Of a DNA stretch of 64,000 nt, positions 1-10,000 are shown in pieces. Under the pieces are notes generated by a model. The model saw nothing but the letters and a program-made list of their open reading frames with translations. It did not search any database and was not told the origin of the DNA. The stretch lies in assembly GCF_000234665.1 (NCBI RefSeq), contig NC_018330.1:186001-250000 (forward strand), read 5' to 3'. Source of the stretch: Leishmania mexicana MHOM/GT/2001/U1103. Lineage: Eukaryota > Euglenozoa > Kinetoplastea > Trypanosomatida > Trypanosomatidae. The position numbers and the translations under genes were made by a program. Every line of letters begins with the position of its first letter. The stretch's first letter is position 1.

Positions 1-822
1 CGCAGTGGCCACTGCACGAGCGGCTGTGTGCGTGCCCAAGTGCGACGCCGTCGGTGTGGGAGGGGACCGGCCCCGCAACCTCAGCGTGGAGGAGGTTGTG
101 TTGACGTGGGAGTCGGCAAACACCACTCTCTCGTTGTCCTCGCCGGCGCCGGAGAAGGTGCAGAGAAGGCCTCCCATGCTACGACCGCTCTCGGCGAAGC
201 CAAGTTTGATTGTGTCGTCGTTTGCGCTGCGCGCTAGTTGCCGCGCGGCACACTCGGCGGCGGTCTCTATGTTGATGATCATCCGAACCGGGATGTTCAG
301 GACTACGCGTGTCTTGCCGGTGCTCGACACGTGCGTGATGCGGAAGCTGCCACGACTAGGGAAGTAGGCAAGGGTGCAGACCCTGTCCTTGTTCAGGATG
401 GCAGCTTCCATGCTGTCCTCCACAGGGTGAGTAGCGTCATCGAGGTTCTCAGGGTCGGCGGCGGGTGTGCCATTTTTCGGCTGCTGCTTCTGAGGCGCTG
501 TCAACGACGATGACGCGGAGGGTGCTGCGCTCACATTTATACTGCTGGTGGGGCCGTGATGGCAAGCTGCGCCGCGCGATGTTGGAGACTTGGTGCTGGC
601 CGGTGCCGCGGAAATTCTCGCCTTTGGGGTGAAGAGGGCTGAAGATGAAATACCCTGCGCGTCAGCGTCAACGTGGTCCTCCTTTGCACCCATACAAGAC
701 GCCTGCAGGACCGGTGAAGCGGTCGACGGCAGCAGGGACGAGGTGTGGGCAGAGGAGTGGTTCGTGTGGCGGTGCGTGGCCGGCTGAGGATTCAGCGTGT
801 TGTCGGAGGTGAGAGAGTGCAT
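1..822 (-). CDS. Unrecognised protein, 3' end cut by the window edge
   Basis: An open minus-strand frame runs from an ATG at 820-822 to base 1 with no stop, giving 274 visible codons. The first 130 or so residues are Ser/Thr/Ala/Pro/His-rich and probably disordered. From about residue 135 the sequence becomes well structured, with alternating hydrophobic strands (for example around SRGSFRITHVSSTGKTRVV and LNIPVRMIINIETAAEC) and a Gly-rich turn (SMGGLLCTFSGAGE). The frame stays open further upstream but has no ATG there, so 822 is the best start. Codon use is GC3-rich, as in the neighbouring genes. I do not recognise the family. The visible part could be a beta-rich domain at the start of a much longer protein. 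It is easily missed because it has no stop inside the window. Confidence 0.75.
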   Translation of the reverse strand, partial: MHSLTSDNTLNPQPATHRHTNHSSAHTSSLLPSTASPVLQASCMGAKEDHVDADAQGISSSALFTPKARISAAPASTKSPTSRGAACHHGPTSSINVSAAPSASSSLTAPQKQQPKNGTPAADPENLDDATHPVEDSMEAAILNKDRVCTLAYFPSRGSFRITHVSSTGKTRVVLNIPVRMIINIETAAECAARQLARSANDDTIKLGFAESGRSMGGLLCTFSGAGEDNERVVFADSHVNTTSSTLRLRGRSPPTPTASHLGTHTAARAVATA

Positions 823-1973
823 GATGCGCCGTGGGGGTTCCCGATCTGCAGGCAACACGCGAGGATCGACGACGGGAGAAGGAGCTGCGAAAGCAGCCAA
901 AGACGCACACACAAACGAAGAGGGCAAACAAAGGATGCGGCGAGACCGTGCCGACGAAGCGAGAGCGCAGCAGCAGGTGAGCGCTGACGAGGGGAGAGGG
1001 GGAGGAGAGTAGACGCACACGCAGCCTTAAACAAAACGAGAGAGAGGAAGTGATGGACACGTTGAGTTAGCCGGGCAAGCACTACACACAAAGAGCAGCA
1101 CAATAAAGTATGAAAAAGGAGCAAGCGAGAGAGTGAGCGTCGGCAATCGCGATACTCGACGCACCCTGAGGAACAACAGAGACGGGAACCCATAAACAAA
1201 AACCGTGTCGGTGTTTCGGTCACACACACACACATACGCTTGTCAACCTTGAAAGTGCAGTGCGCCCAAGGAGCTGGGGAAACCGAAGAGGGGGAGAAAA
1301 CGAGGGGGAGCAGCGGCTGTGGGAGCGACGACGAAGCAAAGCAGGCAGACAAAATACGGGTTGGGCGTGTTGGGGAGGAAAGGAGAAGGGGAAGGGAGGG
1401 AGGGGGTTGGCACGCAGAGAGGAAAACGGAGGAACAGTGAGAAAGACGTACCTTTACCCATGCTCCTTCTGTTGTTGGGATACGTATATCTGCCCAGCGA
1501 CTCCCACCGTTAGCCGACTCGATATCGCAACGGGGAGAGAATAATGACCCTGGGCGCCACCGCCTCTCGCTCGGTTGCTGCACAGATGAGGACGGGAAAC
1601 ACTGGAGAGCGTTTTCCTTTTTCTTCGAAGGGACCTTCACGAATTACCACGAGAGCGCGTATTGAGACGCGCACAGCACAACGCGCATGCACAGCGGAGG
1701 CGGTGGAAGAAAGGCGCGCACCATTGGCGTGTGCGTGTGCGTGTGCGTGTATTTCGGGGGAGGGGGAGGGGGCCGGATGTGTGTCAGCACACGCAAGGAG
1801 AGAAGTACACCGCGTGCAGAGAGAGTTTACACGTGAGTGCGCAGGGGGAAGAGGGGATGCGGAGCAGATCGTAAGAAGGGGAAGCGAGAGGGCGGGGAAA
1901 ACATGACAACACTAAGAGGAGGCGACTTTGCTGGCTTTGATGCGGCAACGTGGCAGCGTGCCAAGGGAAGGCG

Positions 1974-2006
<33 letters not shown>

Positions 2007-2770
2007 ACGCGACACACGCAGAATTCACACGGGCATGAAGGTCCTGTCAGGGAACTCGCGTCCAAAATCAGCACCATGCCCATTCCACCAGCACGTACAC
2101 AGGGAAGCATTTGCACGCAACGATGACGGTAGGCTTGCAGTCCGCATGAATGTGACGCCACCGCCGCCTTGTGAACCTACCCCCACTCGCCTCAGCAAAC
2201 CCCGGCAGCGAATTCAACAGGCGGGAGGAGAGGATCAAACGGAGGGGCGTAAGGGGAAGACGAAGAGGGCAGAGGTGTCCCCCACGCACCCGCCCCCCTT
2301 CGCAGGAGTGCGATGATGTGTAGGCTCACGGCTGGCATGGATGCCCTTCCGACTTCTTTGTTTTCGGCACTGCAAGAGCGGCAGCAGCAGCCGTGCGAGA
2401 AGGAAAAGGTAGTGAGCAATACATGCACGCACACAAGCACAGCGGGGGGAGCAGGGAGAGACAGTCCCGAGACAACCGCCGTCGTAGTTGCCGCCATCCC
2501 TCACCGCTCATCCATCACCAACACCCCTCTGTCCTCAGGCACTTGCGTGCGCAGCGCTCCTGTTAGCTATCGAACATCGAGTATTCCAGTGAAACACAAA
2601 ACGCAGAAGAGAGGGGGCCCAGGCAGAGGGGCCGAACACACCGGCGCACACAAGCAGAAAACACGCGCACGCACTCTCGGCGCACCACCTCGCGGTTCCG
2701 TACGACACGCCGTACCACCGCCATCCCCCGCCCCTCCCAATCCCCCCCCCACACACACAGGCCCTTCAAC
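823..2770. other. Intergenic spacer with (GT)n run
   Basis: This should hold the 3' UTR of the gene ending at 2771 and the trans-splice region of the gene starting at 822. The plus strand is purine-rich in many stretches, so the transcript is pyrimidine-rich. A (GT)n tract lies at 1976-2005. No frame here has coding character. Confidence 0.6.
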
Positions 2771-5700
2771 CTAGACACGCGCACAGACAATCCCCGGCAT
2801 CCGGCTGCCTTGCAGAAGACGTCGCTGCACAGCCTCCGCATTCGCCACAAGCTCACTGGAGGCGGTGGACTCGCGTCGCACGCGCTCGCAGATAAGCAGC
2901 AAGCGCGCCGTATCCTCCGAGAATGAGGGCAACGACCGCGGTGACGATGGTGCTGAGGAGTACGTCGGCGGCATCGCCAGTGTAGAGGCGAAGCCGAGAA
3001 CAGGGACGCCCTCGACAGCCGACAATATTGCCTCGTCACGCAGAAGCTGTACTAGCCCCCACCTGAGCAGCAGGCGGAGTGTCTCAAGGCAGCGCATCAG
3101 CACCACCTCCGGCCGTCCGCGGTGCGCCGTGATGCTGTTCTTCGGGTCAAGCGCGGCCTCGCAGACGTCAAGGACGGCGCGCGCAAGGCACCCATCCGTG
3201 TCATGGCTCATGGTGTCGCACAGGAAGAAGAAGCTGACCTTGTGGGGGCTCGCTGCGATGGTGTTTGGTGAGTAGGGCGACGACGTAGCGGGCGCCGGCG
3301 ATGCGGGGGCCGCACTGTTTGAGTTGTTGGCCCCCCTATGTACGCCTAGCTCGCGGAATCGCGACGCTGGAGAGTTGTCGGGAGACGGCATGGCTGGGTG
3401 CCGCTTGAAGCCGGACGCGGATGTCACCTGCAAGATGTGCGGCGGGGGCGGCTCATCCTCCTCGGTGAAGCACTGCACGAAGGCGCAAAAAACATGCGCG
3501 AACCCCTCCATAAGAAACGCGTTGCCGGCGTAGTCGCGGCTGAGTTGCAGCAGCAGCGTGAGGAAGTCCTCTCGCAGGAACAGCGTGGTGAGACGCGGAT
3601 TGGTCATGAGGAGGTTCGCCATGAGGTCGCAGTCCCAGCGGATGAGGCGGTTGGACTGCGATTGCCGCGCGGCTGTCTTGCGCGGCACGGCGCCGTGAAC
3701 GCGCAAGACGTTCACCAACAGCTCGGGGGCACTGCTGCGCACCATGACTTCCACCGATGCCGCTGCGGACGGGCAGGACGCGTCGGTGGCCCACAGCAGT
3801 GTGCGAATGCCCCACTGCAGCACGGCTTCCTGACGCACATACTCCTTCATAATCTCCATCACTGTCACGACGCCGTCGAGGTGCAGAAAGATGGCTAAGT
3901 TGCGCTCGCACAGGCAAATGCGGCACAACGCCGCCAGGGCACTCACGACAATCTGCTCCTCCTGCGGGTATCCGTCGATGGCCTCGAGGATTGCGCCGAC
4001 GCCGCCGACGGCGACGATGCGCTCCAGCTCGTCCTCGCGCTTGAGTTGCGCGAGGCTCTCCATGGCGATCTTCACCAGCGGAGGGCAGTGAGGGAAGGCG
4101 TAAAGTATGTGTGGCAGGCTGTCAGCGCCGTCGAAGAACTCCGCGAAGACCTCTTCGAAGCTTGGCACGCATTGCGAAATAGGCTTGGAAGGCGGGGTGA
4201 GGGGGAGCGCTGCCGCAGCGACGGCGTCTGCTACCCCGGCGCCGTCCTTGGCAGGGCGGATGCTCGCGCACAAAGAGTCGGCGGCGCTGTTCTCGGGCCG
4301 GTTGTGAAGCGTGCGCGGGCTGCCAAAGCTGGACATGGTGGCAAGGGAAGGTGCTCTAGTAGCTCCAGTGGCGTCAACGGTGAGGCGCCTCTCGGCGCGG
4401 GGAGACGCAGAACTTTTCGAGCCGAGCGACACAGCCGGCAGTCGGCTGCTCGATGCGCTGTGGCCTCCTCGCTCAGCGCCGTCACTAGCCGCCGCTGCGC
4501 CGGTGCGGCGCAGGGAGGCGGGGCAATCGTTCTTCTTTAGCGGCGGCATCCTATTCGACCCGGGAAACGCCGGTAGACGTGTGGTCATCGCAGAGAAGAC
4601 AGCGTCGCCAGGTCGGGCGTGTACCTCTCGCTGCTTGACCGTCTCCTCTGATATGGGAACATGGCACATGCCGAGCAGGCCCGCGTCAAACAAATGTCGC
4701 ACGATGGACTTCATGAGCAAGCAAAGGCTCTGGCCGTTGCGCTCGTGTTGCACCCCGATGAAGTCGCCTTGCATATTGAAGACGGGGCCACCGCTGCACG
4801 TCACCTCTCCAACGCTAGTCGGCTCATACAGGCAGTAGTCCGCGAAGACGGCGGCGACGTGCTGCACGCGGTAGGACCGTCGCCCGTCATTCACGTGGGT
4901 GATCATCAAGTGAACGTCTCCTACCTTGATCGCGGGGATTGCCGAGAGCAAGAGGGGAACGGGGAGCGGCTGAATCTGACAGAGACTCTCTTGAGTGCCG
5001 CGGAATCTCCTCTTTGCGGCACCAGAAGCGGACTGCCTCGCCTGAGGACCACCGGAGCCGCGAGCGGCGTCGGAAGTGACGCCCTTCGCACACCGTTCTC
5101 GAGGCAGTGCTAACTCGGAGAGGGATGCTGGCGTCCCATCCGCCTCCTTACCCAGTCCTGCACCTCCTTCGTAGCGAGGCCCACTCCGAGAGAGGCTTGG
5201 CGTGGCACTCTCCGCACTGCACGCGTGACTGTCGCCTGACTGTGACGGGTTCAGCGGTGGAGACGGCCCCTTCGGGTATATCGCGTCGTCGTCCGTGGGA
5301 AAGACTTCGCAGTACGTCAGCGTGAACCCGATCTCCTCGGTCTCATCCTCCTCCGAGTCGTCGGCCGCAGCGGCGTAGAGGAGGTAGTCTGGCACATCGT
5401 CCAGCTGCGAGCGGCAAGCAGTAGCAGCGGCGCTAGTCCGGCAGGTGTACTCGCACTCCTTCTTCGGGGAAGCCACAGACGACACAAAACCGAACGCGCT
5501 GCAGAGGCCGACGTGCACCGTTTTCGGTTCTCGGCCCAGCAAACCGGCCATGCCTACGATGGGCTGGTCAAGAAAGCACACGGAGGTGTCGGCCATGTCC
5601 TGTGGACTGCGGAGCACATACGACGTGGTGAGCAACACACCTAGCGCCGGTGGGCTCTGCGGTGGAGTGCTACTGCGCGAGGCGCCGGGACGACCGGCGC

Positions 5701-5998
5701 ACCATCCGCTGTTGCTCGGCTGCTCTGTGTGCTGCGTTGAGCAACAGTCGTCGTTGCGGTGCCAGTGGGTTCGACCGTGGCTCATGTTGCTGCCGTTCTT
5801 GCCGGAGTTACCCCACCGCCTGTTCGAGGACGTGTCGATCAGCTGCGCCTTACTGTCTATCAGTGCAATCAAGATAGCAGTGCCACGGCCGCCGCTGACG
5901 CGACCCACTGCCTGGCTGAACTTCGCCACCTTGTCCACGGCGGACCACCCCTCCAGGGAGTCGCCGTAGCGAGTCTTCGAGAAGCCGCCATAGGACAT
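2771..5998 (-). CDS. Trypsin-like (pseudo)peptidase domain fused to armadillo-like repeats
   Basis: 1075 aa from the ATG at 5996-5998; the frame opens earlier only at a GTG. The N-terminal 430 residues look like an HtrA/trypsin-type peptidase fold. The serine-loop motif TCSGGPVFNMQGDFIGVQ, with the presumed nucleophile Ser near residue 402, resembles GNSGGPLFN.. of HtrA proteins. The segment LGVLLTTSYVLRS (about 119-131) sits where HtrA proteins have the LTnaHVV histidine motif, but Tyr replaces His. A long Ser/Gly/Pro-rich insert (about 245-345) splits the domain. Residues about 640-880 form amphipathic helices typical of ARM/HEAT repeats (for example GGVGAILEAIDGYPQEEQIV). The C-terminal third is low complexity with two more helical blocks. 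I infer a scaffold or regulatory protein rather than an active protease. The peptidase assignment rests mainly on the serine motif. Confidence 0.8.
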   Translation of the reverse strand: MSYGGFSKTRYGDSLEGWSAVDKVAKFSQAVGRVSGGRGTAILIALIDSKAQLIDTSSNRRWGNSGKNGSNMSHGRTHWHRNDDCCSTQHTEQPSNSGWCAGRPGASRSSTPPQSPPALGVLLTTSYVLRSPQDMADTSVCFLDQPIVGMAGLLGREPKTVHVGLCSAFGFVSSVASPKKECEYTCRTSAAATACRSQLDDVPDYLLYAAAADDSEEDETEEIGFTLTYCEVFPTDDDAIYPKGPSPPLNPSQSGDSHACSAESATPSLSRSGPRYEGGAGLGKEADGTPASLSELALPRERCAKGVTSDAARGSGGPQARQSASGAAKRRFRGTQESLCQIQPLPVPLLLSAIPAIKVGDVHLMITHVNDGRRSYRVQHVAAVFADYCLYEPTSVGEVTCSGGPVFNMQGDFIGVQHERNGQSLCLLMKSIVRHLFDAGLLGMCHVPISEETVKQREVHARPGDAVFSAMTTRLPAFPGSNRMPPLKKNDCPASLRRTGAAAASDGAERGGHSASSSRLPAVSLGSKSSASPRAERRLTVDATGATRAPSLATMSSFGSPRTLHNRPENSAADSLCASIRPAKDGAGVADAVAAAALPLTPPSKPISQCVPSFEEVFAEFFDGADSLPHILYAFPHCPPLVKIAMESLAQLKREDELERIVAVGGVGAILEAIDGYPQEEQIVVSALAALCRICLCERNLAIFLHLDGVVTVMEIMKEYVRQEAVLQWGIRTLLWATDASCPSAAASVEVMVRSSAPELLVNVLRVHGAVPRKTAARQSQSNRLIRWDCDLMANLLMTNPRLTTLFLREDFLTLLLQLSRDYAGNAFLMEGFAHVFCAFVQCFTEEDEPPPPHILQVTSASGFKRHPAMPSPDNSPASRFRELGVHRGANNSNSAAPASPAPATSSPYSPNTIAASPHKVSFFFLCDTMSHDTDGCLARAVLDVCEAALDPKNSITAHRGRPEVVLMRCLETLRLLLRWGLVQLLRDEAILSAVEGVPVLGFASTLAMPPTYSSAPSSPRSLPSFSEDTARLLLICERVRRESTASSELVANAEAVQRRLLQGSRMPGIVCARV

Positions 5999-7034
5999 AA
6001 TCACGTGCGCCGCGAACGGGCTGGTTCCTTCGTTTACTCGCTTGGTGCGGGAGATCGAGGGAGCAACGAAGGGACGACAGTGCAGCCCTCCACCGCCCTC
6101 TGTGCGCCGCTGTTTTCGCTTTCCGAAAGCCGTTCAGGTGAGAGACAGGCAGACTGAGTAGACGAGAGAGAGAGACCCAGCGGAACAAGTGCGGGAAGAG
6201 TGCGCACACACGTCGCAGCAGTGAACGCCCGCAGCCCCTATCAGGAGACTGGAAAGGAGAGGAGGGAAACAGCTGTCAAGAAATGAGTCACGCTCGCGCA
6301 CGCACTTCTGATGCTGTGTAAGTCGGGAATTCTGCATGAACGCGAGAGCGTTGCACGTTTTCACCCGTGCGACACGCAGAGCACAAGCACGCATGCACGC
6401 ACGGCCTCCCCGCTCGCTGAAGAGAGCACCGCTGAAATAGCCCCGGGGTAGGGCAGACACATCGGTGTAGTTGGATGCACATATATATACATATACATAT
6501 ATATATATATATATCTACAGTGCGTGTGTGTGTGTGTGTGTGTTGAGGGAGACAAGCATGGAGGACACCGCAAAAAGCTGGACAGATGGCTTGCAACGTC
6601 GGCAAGAGAAGCTCGGGAATAAGGTTGAAGACCGCGCCAAGGGTGCGCTCCTGGGGCAGTTCAGAAAGAGAAAGAGACGGGTGGTGTGCGGGGGGGGGGG
6701 GGCAGGTGCGGCGGCGCACATGGAGAGACCATACATACATACATCCACAAAATCCGTGACTTATGCCGGCCTTTCCCTAGCCTTCCCCCTTCACCACGCC
6801 CGTACTGCCTACGCGATGGAACGCCACTGCACTCGGGGCTGCCCACACGCACACGCACACATCCTCCCCCCTTCTCTTCTCGTCCCCCCCCCCCACGCTT
6901 TCATTCCTCTTTCTCTCACGCTTCCGATCCCATCTCGCCCGTTCGCCTACGCGGTGGACGAGGGAGCGGGGAGACCCGAAAGTAAGGTGAAGATGCGCGG
7001 CGCCGACAACGCCATTTTGGAGGGGGAGAGAGAC
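5999..7034. other. Intergenic spacer with microsatellites and a G13 run
   Basis: This lies between the start of the peptidase-like gene and the stop of the RMD5-like gene. It holds a (TA)n tract followed by a (GT)n tract (6481-6543) and a run of 13 G at 6690-6702. No supported gene was found on either strand. Confidence 0.6.
6481..6543. repeat. Adjacent (TA)n and (GT)n microsatellites
   Basis: 6481-6514 is almost pure alternating A/T, and 6524-6543 is alternating G/T. Such tracts are common in Leishmania UTRs and are likely to vary in length between strains. Confidence 0.9.
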
Positions 7035-10000
7035 TCAATAAAGGTAAGACAGCGTCACGGCATCCTTCACCGCCGTTACCTTGCTGCAGTAGGGGCAGCA
7101 CACGACGGTAGTGGTGCCCGTTGCGGCGACAGTGGACGCGTTGCGATTTGTCCGCCGCGCCGTGGTACGCAGATCGAGGTAGGTCTTGTGGGACACCACG
7201 TGTCCGCACTCTAGTAGCGTTGGCGGGTTCAGCAACGACGCATAAGCCCTGTCCGGCGAGGCAAGAAGATTGCGCGTCACCGGCGGCATATCGAGCGGCA
7301 CCGTGACGGCCCGCAAGGCATGAAAGGCGTCATTGTTAAGAGGTGTCACTGCCGCAGCTGCAGCTGTCGCGGTAGTGGCACCACCGGCCTGATCCTCCTC
7401 CTCCCGCCCCTCATCACGGTCGCTGGCCAGCACGGCGGAGTCGGCGTAGAGGGCCGTCATGGCACGCGTCATGATGCGCGAAATCGTGATCGCATCCGGC
7501 ATCATTGACGGGCCGCGAAGAAGAAAAGCTGGGAAGAGGGAAGAGACAGATATGATGCGGATGGGGTCTGGGAGTGCGGCATGCGGAAGCGGCGGCGCCG
7601 GTTGGCGTAGCTGCTGCAGCCGCTGATACTGGTGTTGCTGTTGCTGCGACCGCGGCGACCCTGGCAAAGCTGTGCGCATGTCGAGGGTGTTGAGTGCGAC
7701 AGCAGTGCTCTGCAGCTGAGGGAGATTGGAGCGGGGTGACGGTGCTGGAATTTGCCGCTGCTGCGCCGGCCGTGAGACCTCAGTGCTCCGTTCGAAACGG
7801 CTGCGCAGCGCTCGAATGGTGTTGGGGAGCTGACGATTCGCATTCGTGACGGCAGCCGTACCCAGCGCGGGGGCTGTGGCCACCTCTGCCGGTCCTCCTA
7901 AGACGCCGTGCGTCGGCGTCGACGACTGCGACGGGTCCGGGGCGGAGTAAACGATCTCCTGCGGCGGCAGTGTAGCGCAGATGAGCAACGCACCGCAGAC
8001 AAGCGGGTCAAGGCAACGGCGGCGCGTCACGGGGCAAAAGCACATCGTGGACTGAAACACAGGCTGCCAGCGGCACTGCACCACCGACACACACGCGGCA
8101 GTGTACGACGGAAGCGTGTGCCGCGTGGTGAAGGTGGCGGCGCGGGCGTTGAAGTAGTGCCGGGTCGACAGCTCCGCCTGCTTATGAGGAAGGAACTTGC
8201 CGACATTAAGCGCATCGACAAGGGAGCCGGTGTCAAGCATTCGCTCTACCGAGCAAATCAGCGCCACATTCGACGCCCCTGCCTCGAGTCGCGCGTCCAT
8301 CTCCTGCAGCAGCGATGATGTGTGCGGCACATCGAGCGTCAGTCCACTGTGATGGTGGGAGGCGGCGTGCGAAGAGGCGCGCTGCTGCGACGGTGAGCCA
8401 CCGCCTTCGGTCCCGGATCGCTGATCGGCGCCGTGAGAGGGGCTGTTGGCACCTCCGCTGACGGTACTACTCCGGCGCCGATCGCCCGTCAGGTATCGAA
8501 CGAAGCCCTCGATAATAGCGTGGCGTGTCTGGCCTGGGCCCGATAGGTTGATGAGGCGCCGAGCAGTGCCGCGTCCGCGGCGCTGCCGCGTGGTTTCACT
8601 CTCGCTGTCACCCCGCCGTTGCTGCTCTGCCGGCTGATCGGCGTCGTTTTCCCCGCTACCGCCACCACGCCCAGAAGACGCTCGCTGCTCTGCGCCTCGA
8701 ATGCTCGGCCGCGCACTTGCCGCGCTGCGCAGTGCGGGAGACGACAACGTGCCCGGTGGCAAGCTGAAGTTGTCAAGCCCCTCCTCCTCGTCCGCGCTTG
8801 GGGCGCCAGGCGAGCGGCGTCGGCCAGCAGGAGAAGAACCCATCTTCTGCTCCCGCCGTGCCCGGACGCGGGCAACCACATCGCTGAGCTGCACCTCCGG
8901 AAATACGCTATGCAGCAGGTGACGCCCCTCCAACTGGTCGAACGAGTTCAGCAGATAGGCGCTGATGGGCGTCACGTACTTTTCAAGGCCATTGTCGAGC
9001 GACACGGACATGCCTAAGACGCCGGTGCCCTGGGCAATGGACGCAGCCCGACCTCGGCGGCGCACATACGACATCAGCGTCTCGTCGGTGCCACCGTGCC
9101 ACACAGGTGCCAACGAGAAGGCGGTGGAGGTCGCCCTGGAGAGATCGGCAGCACACGCAGCACCGCTACGACGGCTCTGCAGTGTCGCCTCCGCCACCAA
9201 AAGCACGTAGAGTTCATACATGGCGTTCAGCTTGCGCGCCTCCTCCAGAAGCGTTGTTGTGAGAGACTCCACATATACCCAGACGGGAAGCGGCAGTCTG
9301 GAGGGGGACGCTGCGCATAATGCTGATGCCAGTGGTAACGTGCCCTCCCCACCGACGGGGCTCACGGACCCGTGACGGTGCGGCGCCTCCTGCCACGGCG
9401 CGCCGTCGCAGTTGCCGGTCTCAGCAGCGCCTGTCTCCCATGCGAGGAGGTACGGCGCCACAGCCAGAATGTAGCGCGTGAGATGCTCTTCATGGCTGAG
9501 GCTGTCGCTGGCGCCGTCAGAGTCGCCGCTCAGAAGTCTGTCCACCACCGTCGACGCCACGCTCCGCAGCATCGGGATGTAGCCCAGAGCGCTCATCGGA
9601 TGGAGCACTGAAAGCATCAGCGGCGCAGCGCCAGTGCCGTTGCCGCCTGTCATTGCAACACCGCGGCAACCAGGCGGAGTAAGCGGGTCGGAAATGGAGT
9701 TCAGGGTGTGCGCAGAGTGGCTGCTGATTGCCCCCGGGTTACAGCCGTCGTGCAGCATGCATGCCTCTTGTGCGGAGCGGTCCTGTATCTTGCGGTGCTG
9801 CTGAAGAGACACCAAAAGGCGCGTGGCAGCCGCAAAGAAGCTACATGGCGAGCTCGGCTGCGGCGTGGCCTTGCCGTTCCGAGCCTCGGTGTCGGCGGAA
9901 ACCGCTACTGGCGTGGTGCGCATCAGCGCCGACAGTTCTTGCAGCGTGCTAATGGCGATCAAATCGGTCTGCAGCAGTGCGCAGAGCGCGCGCAGGTGTT

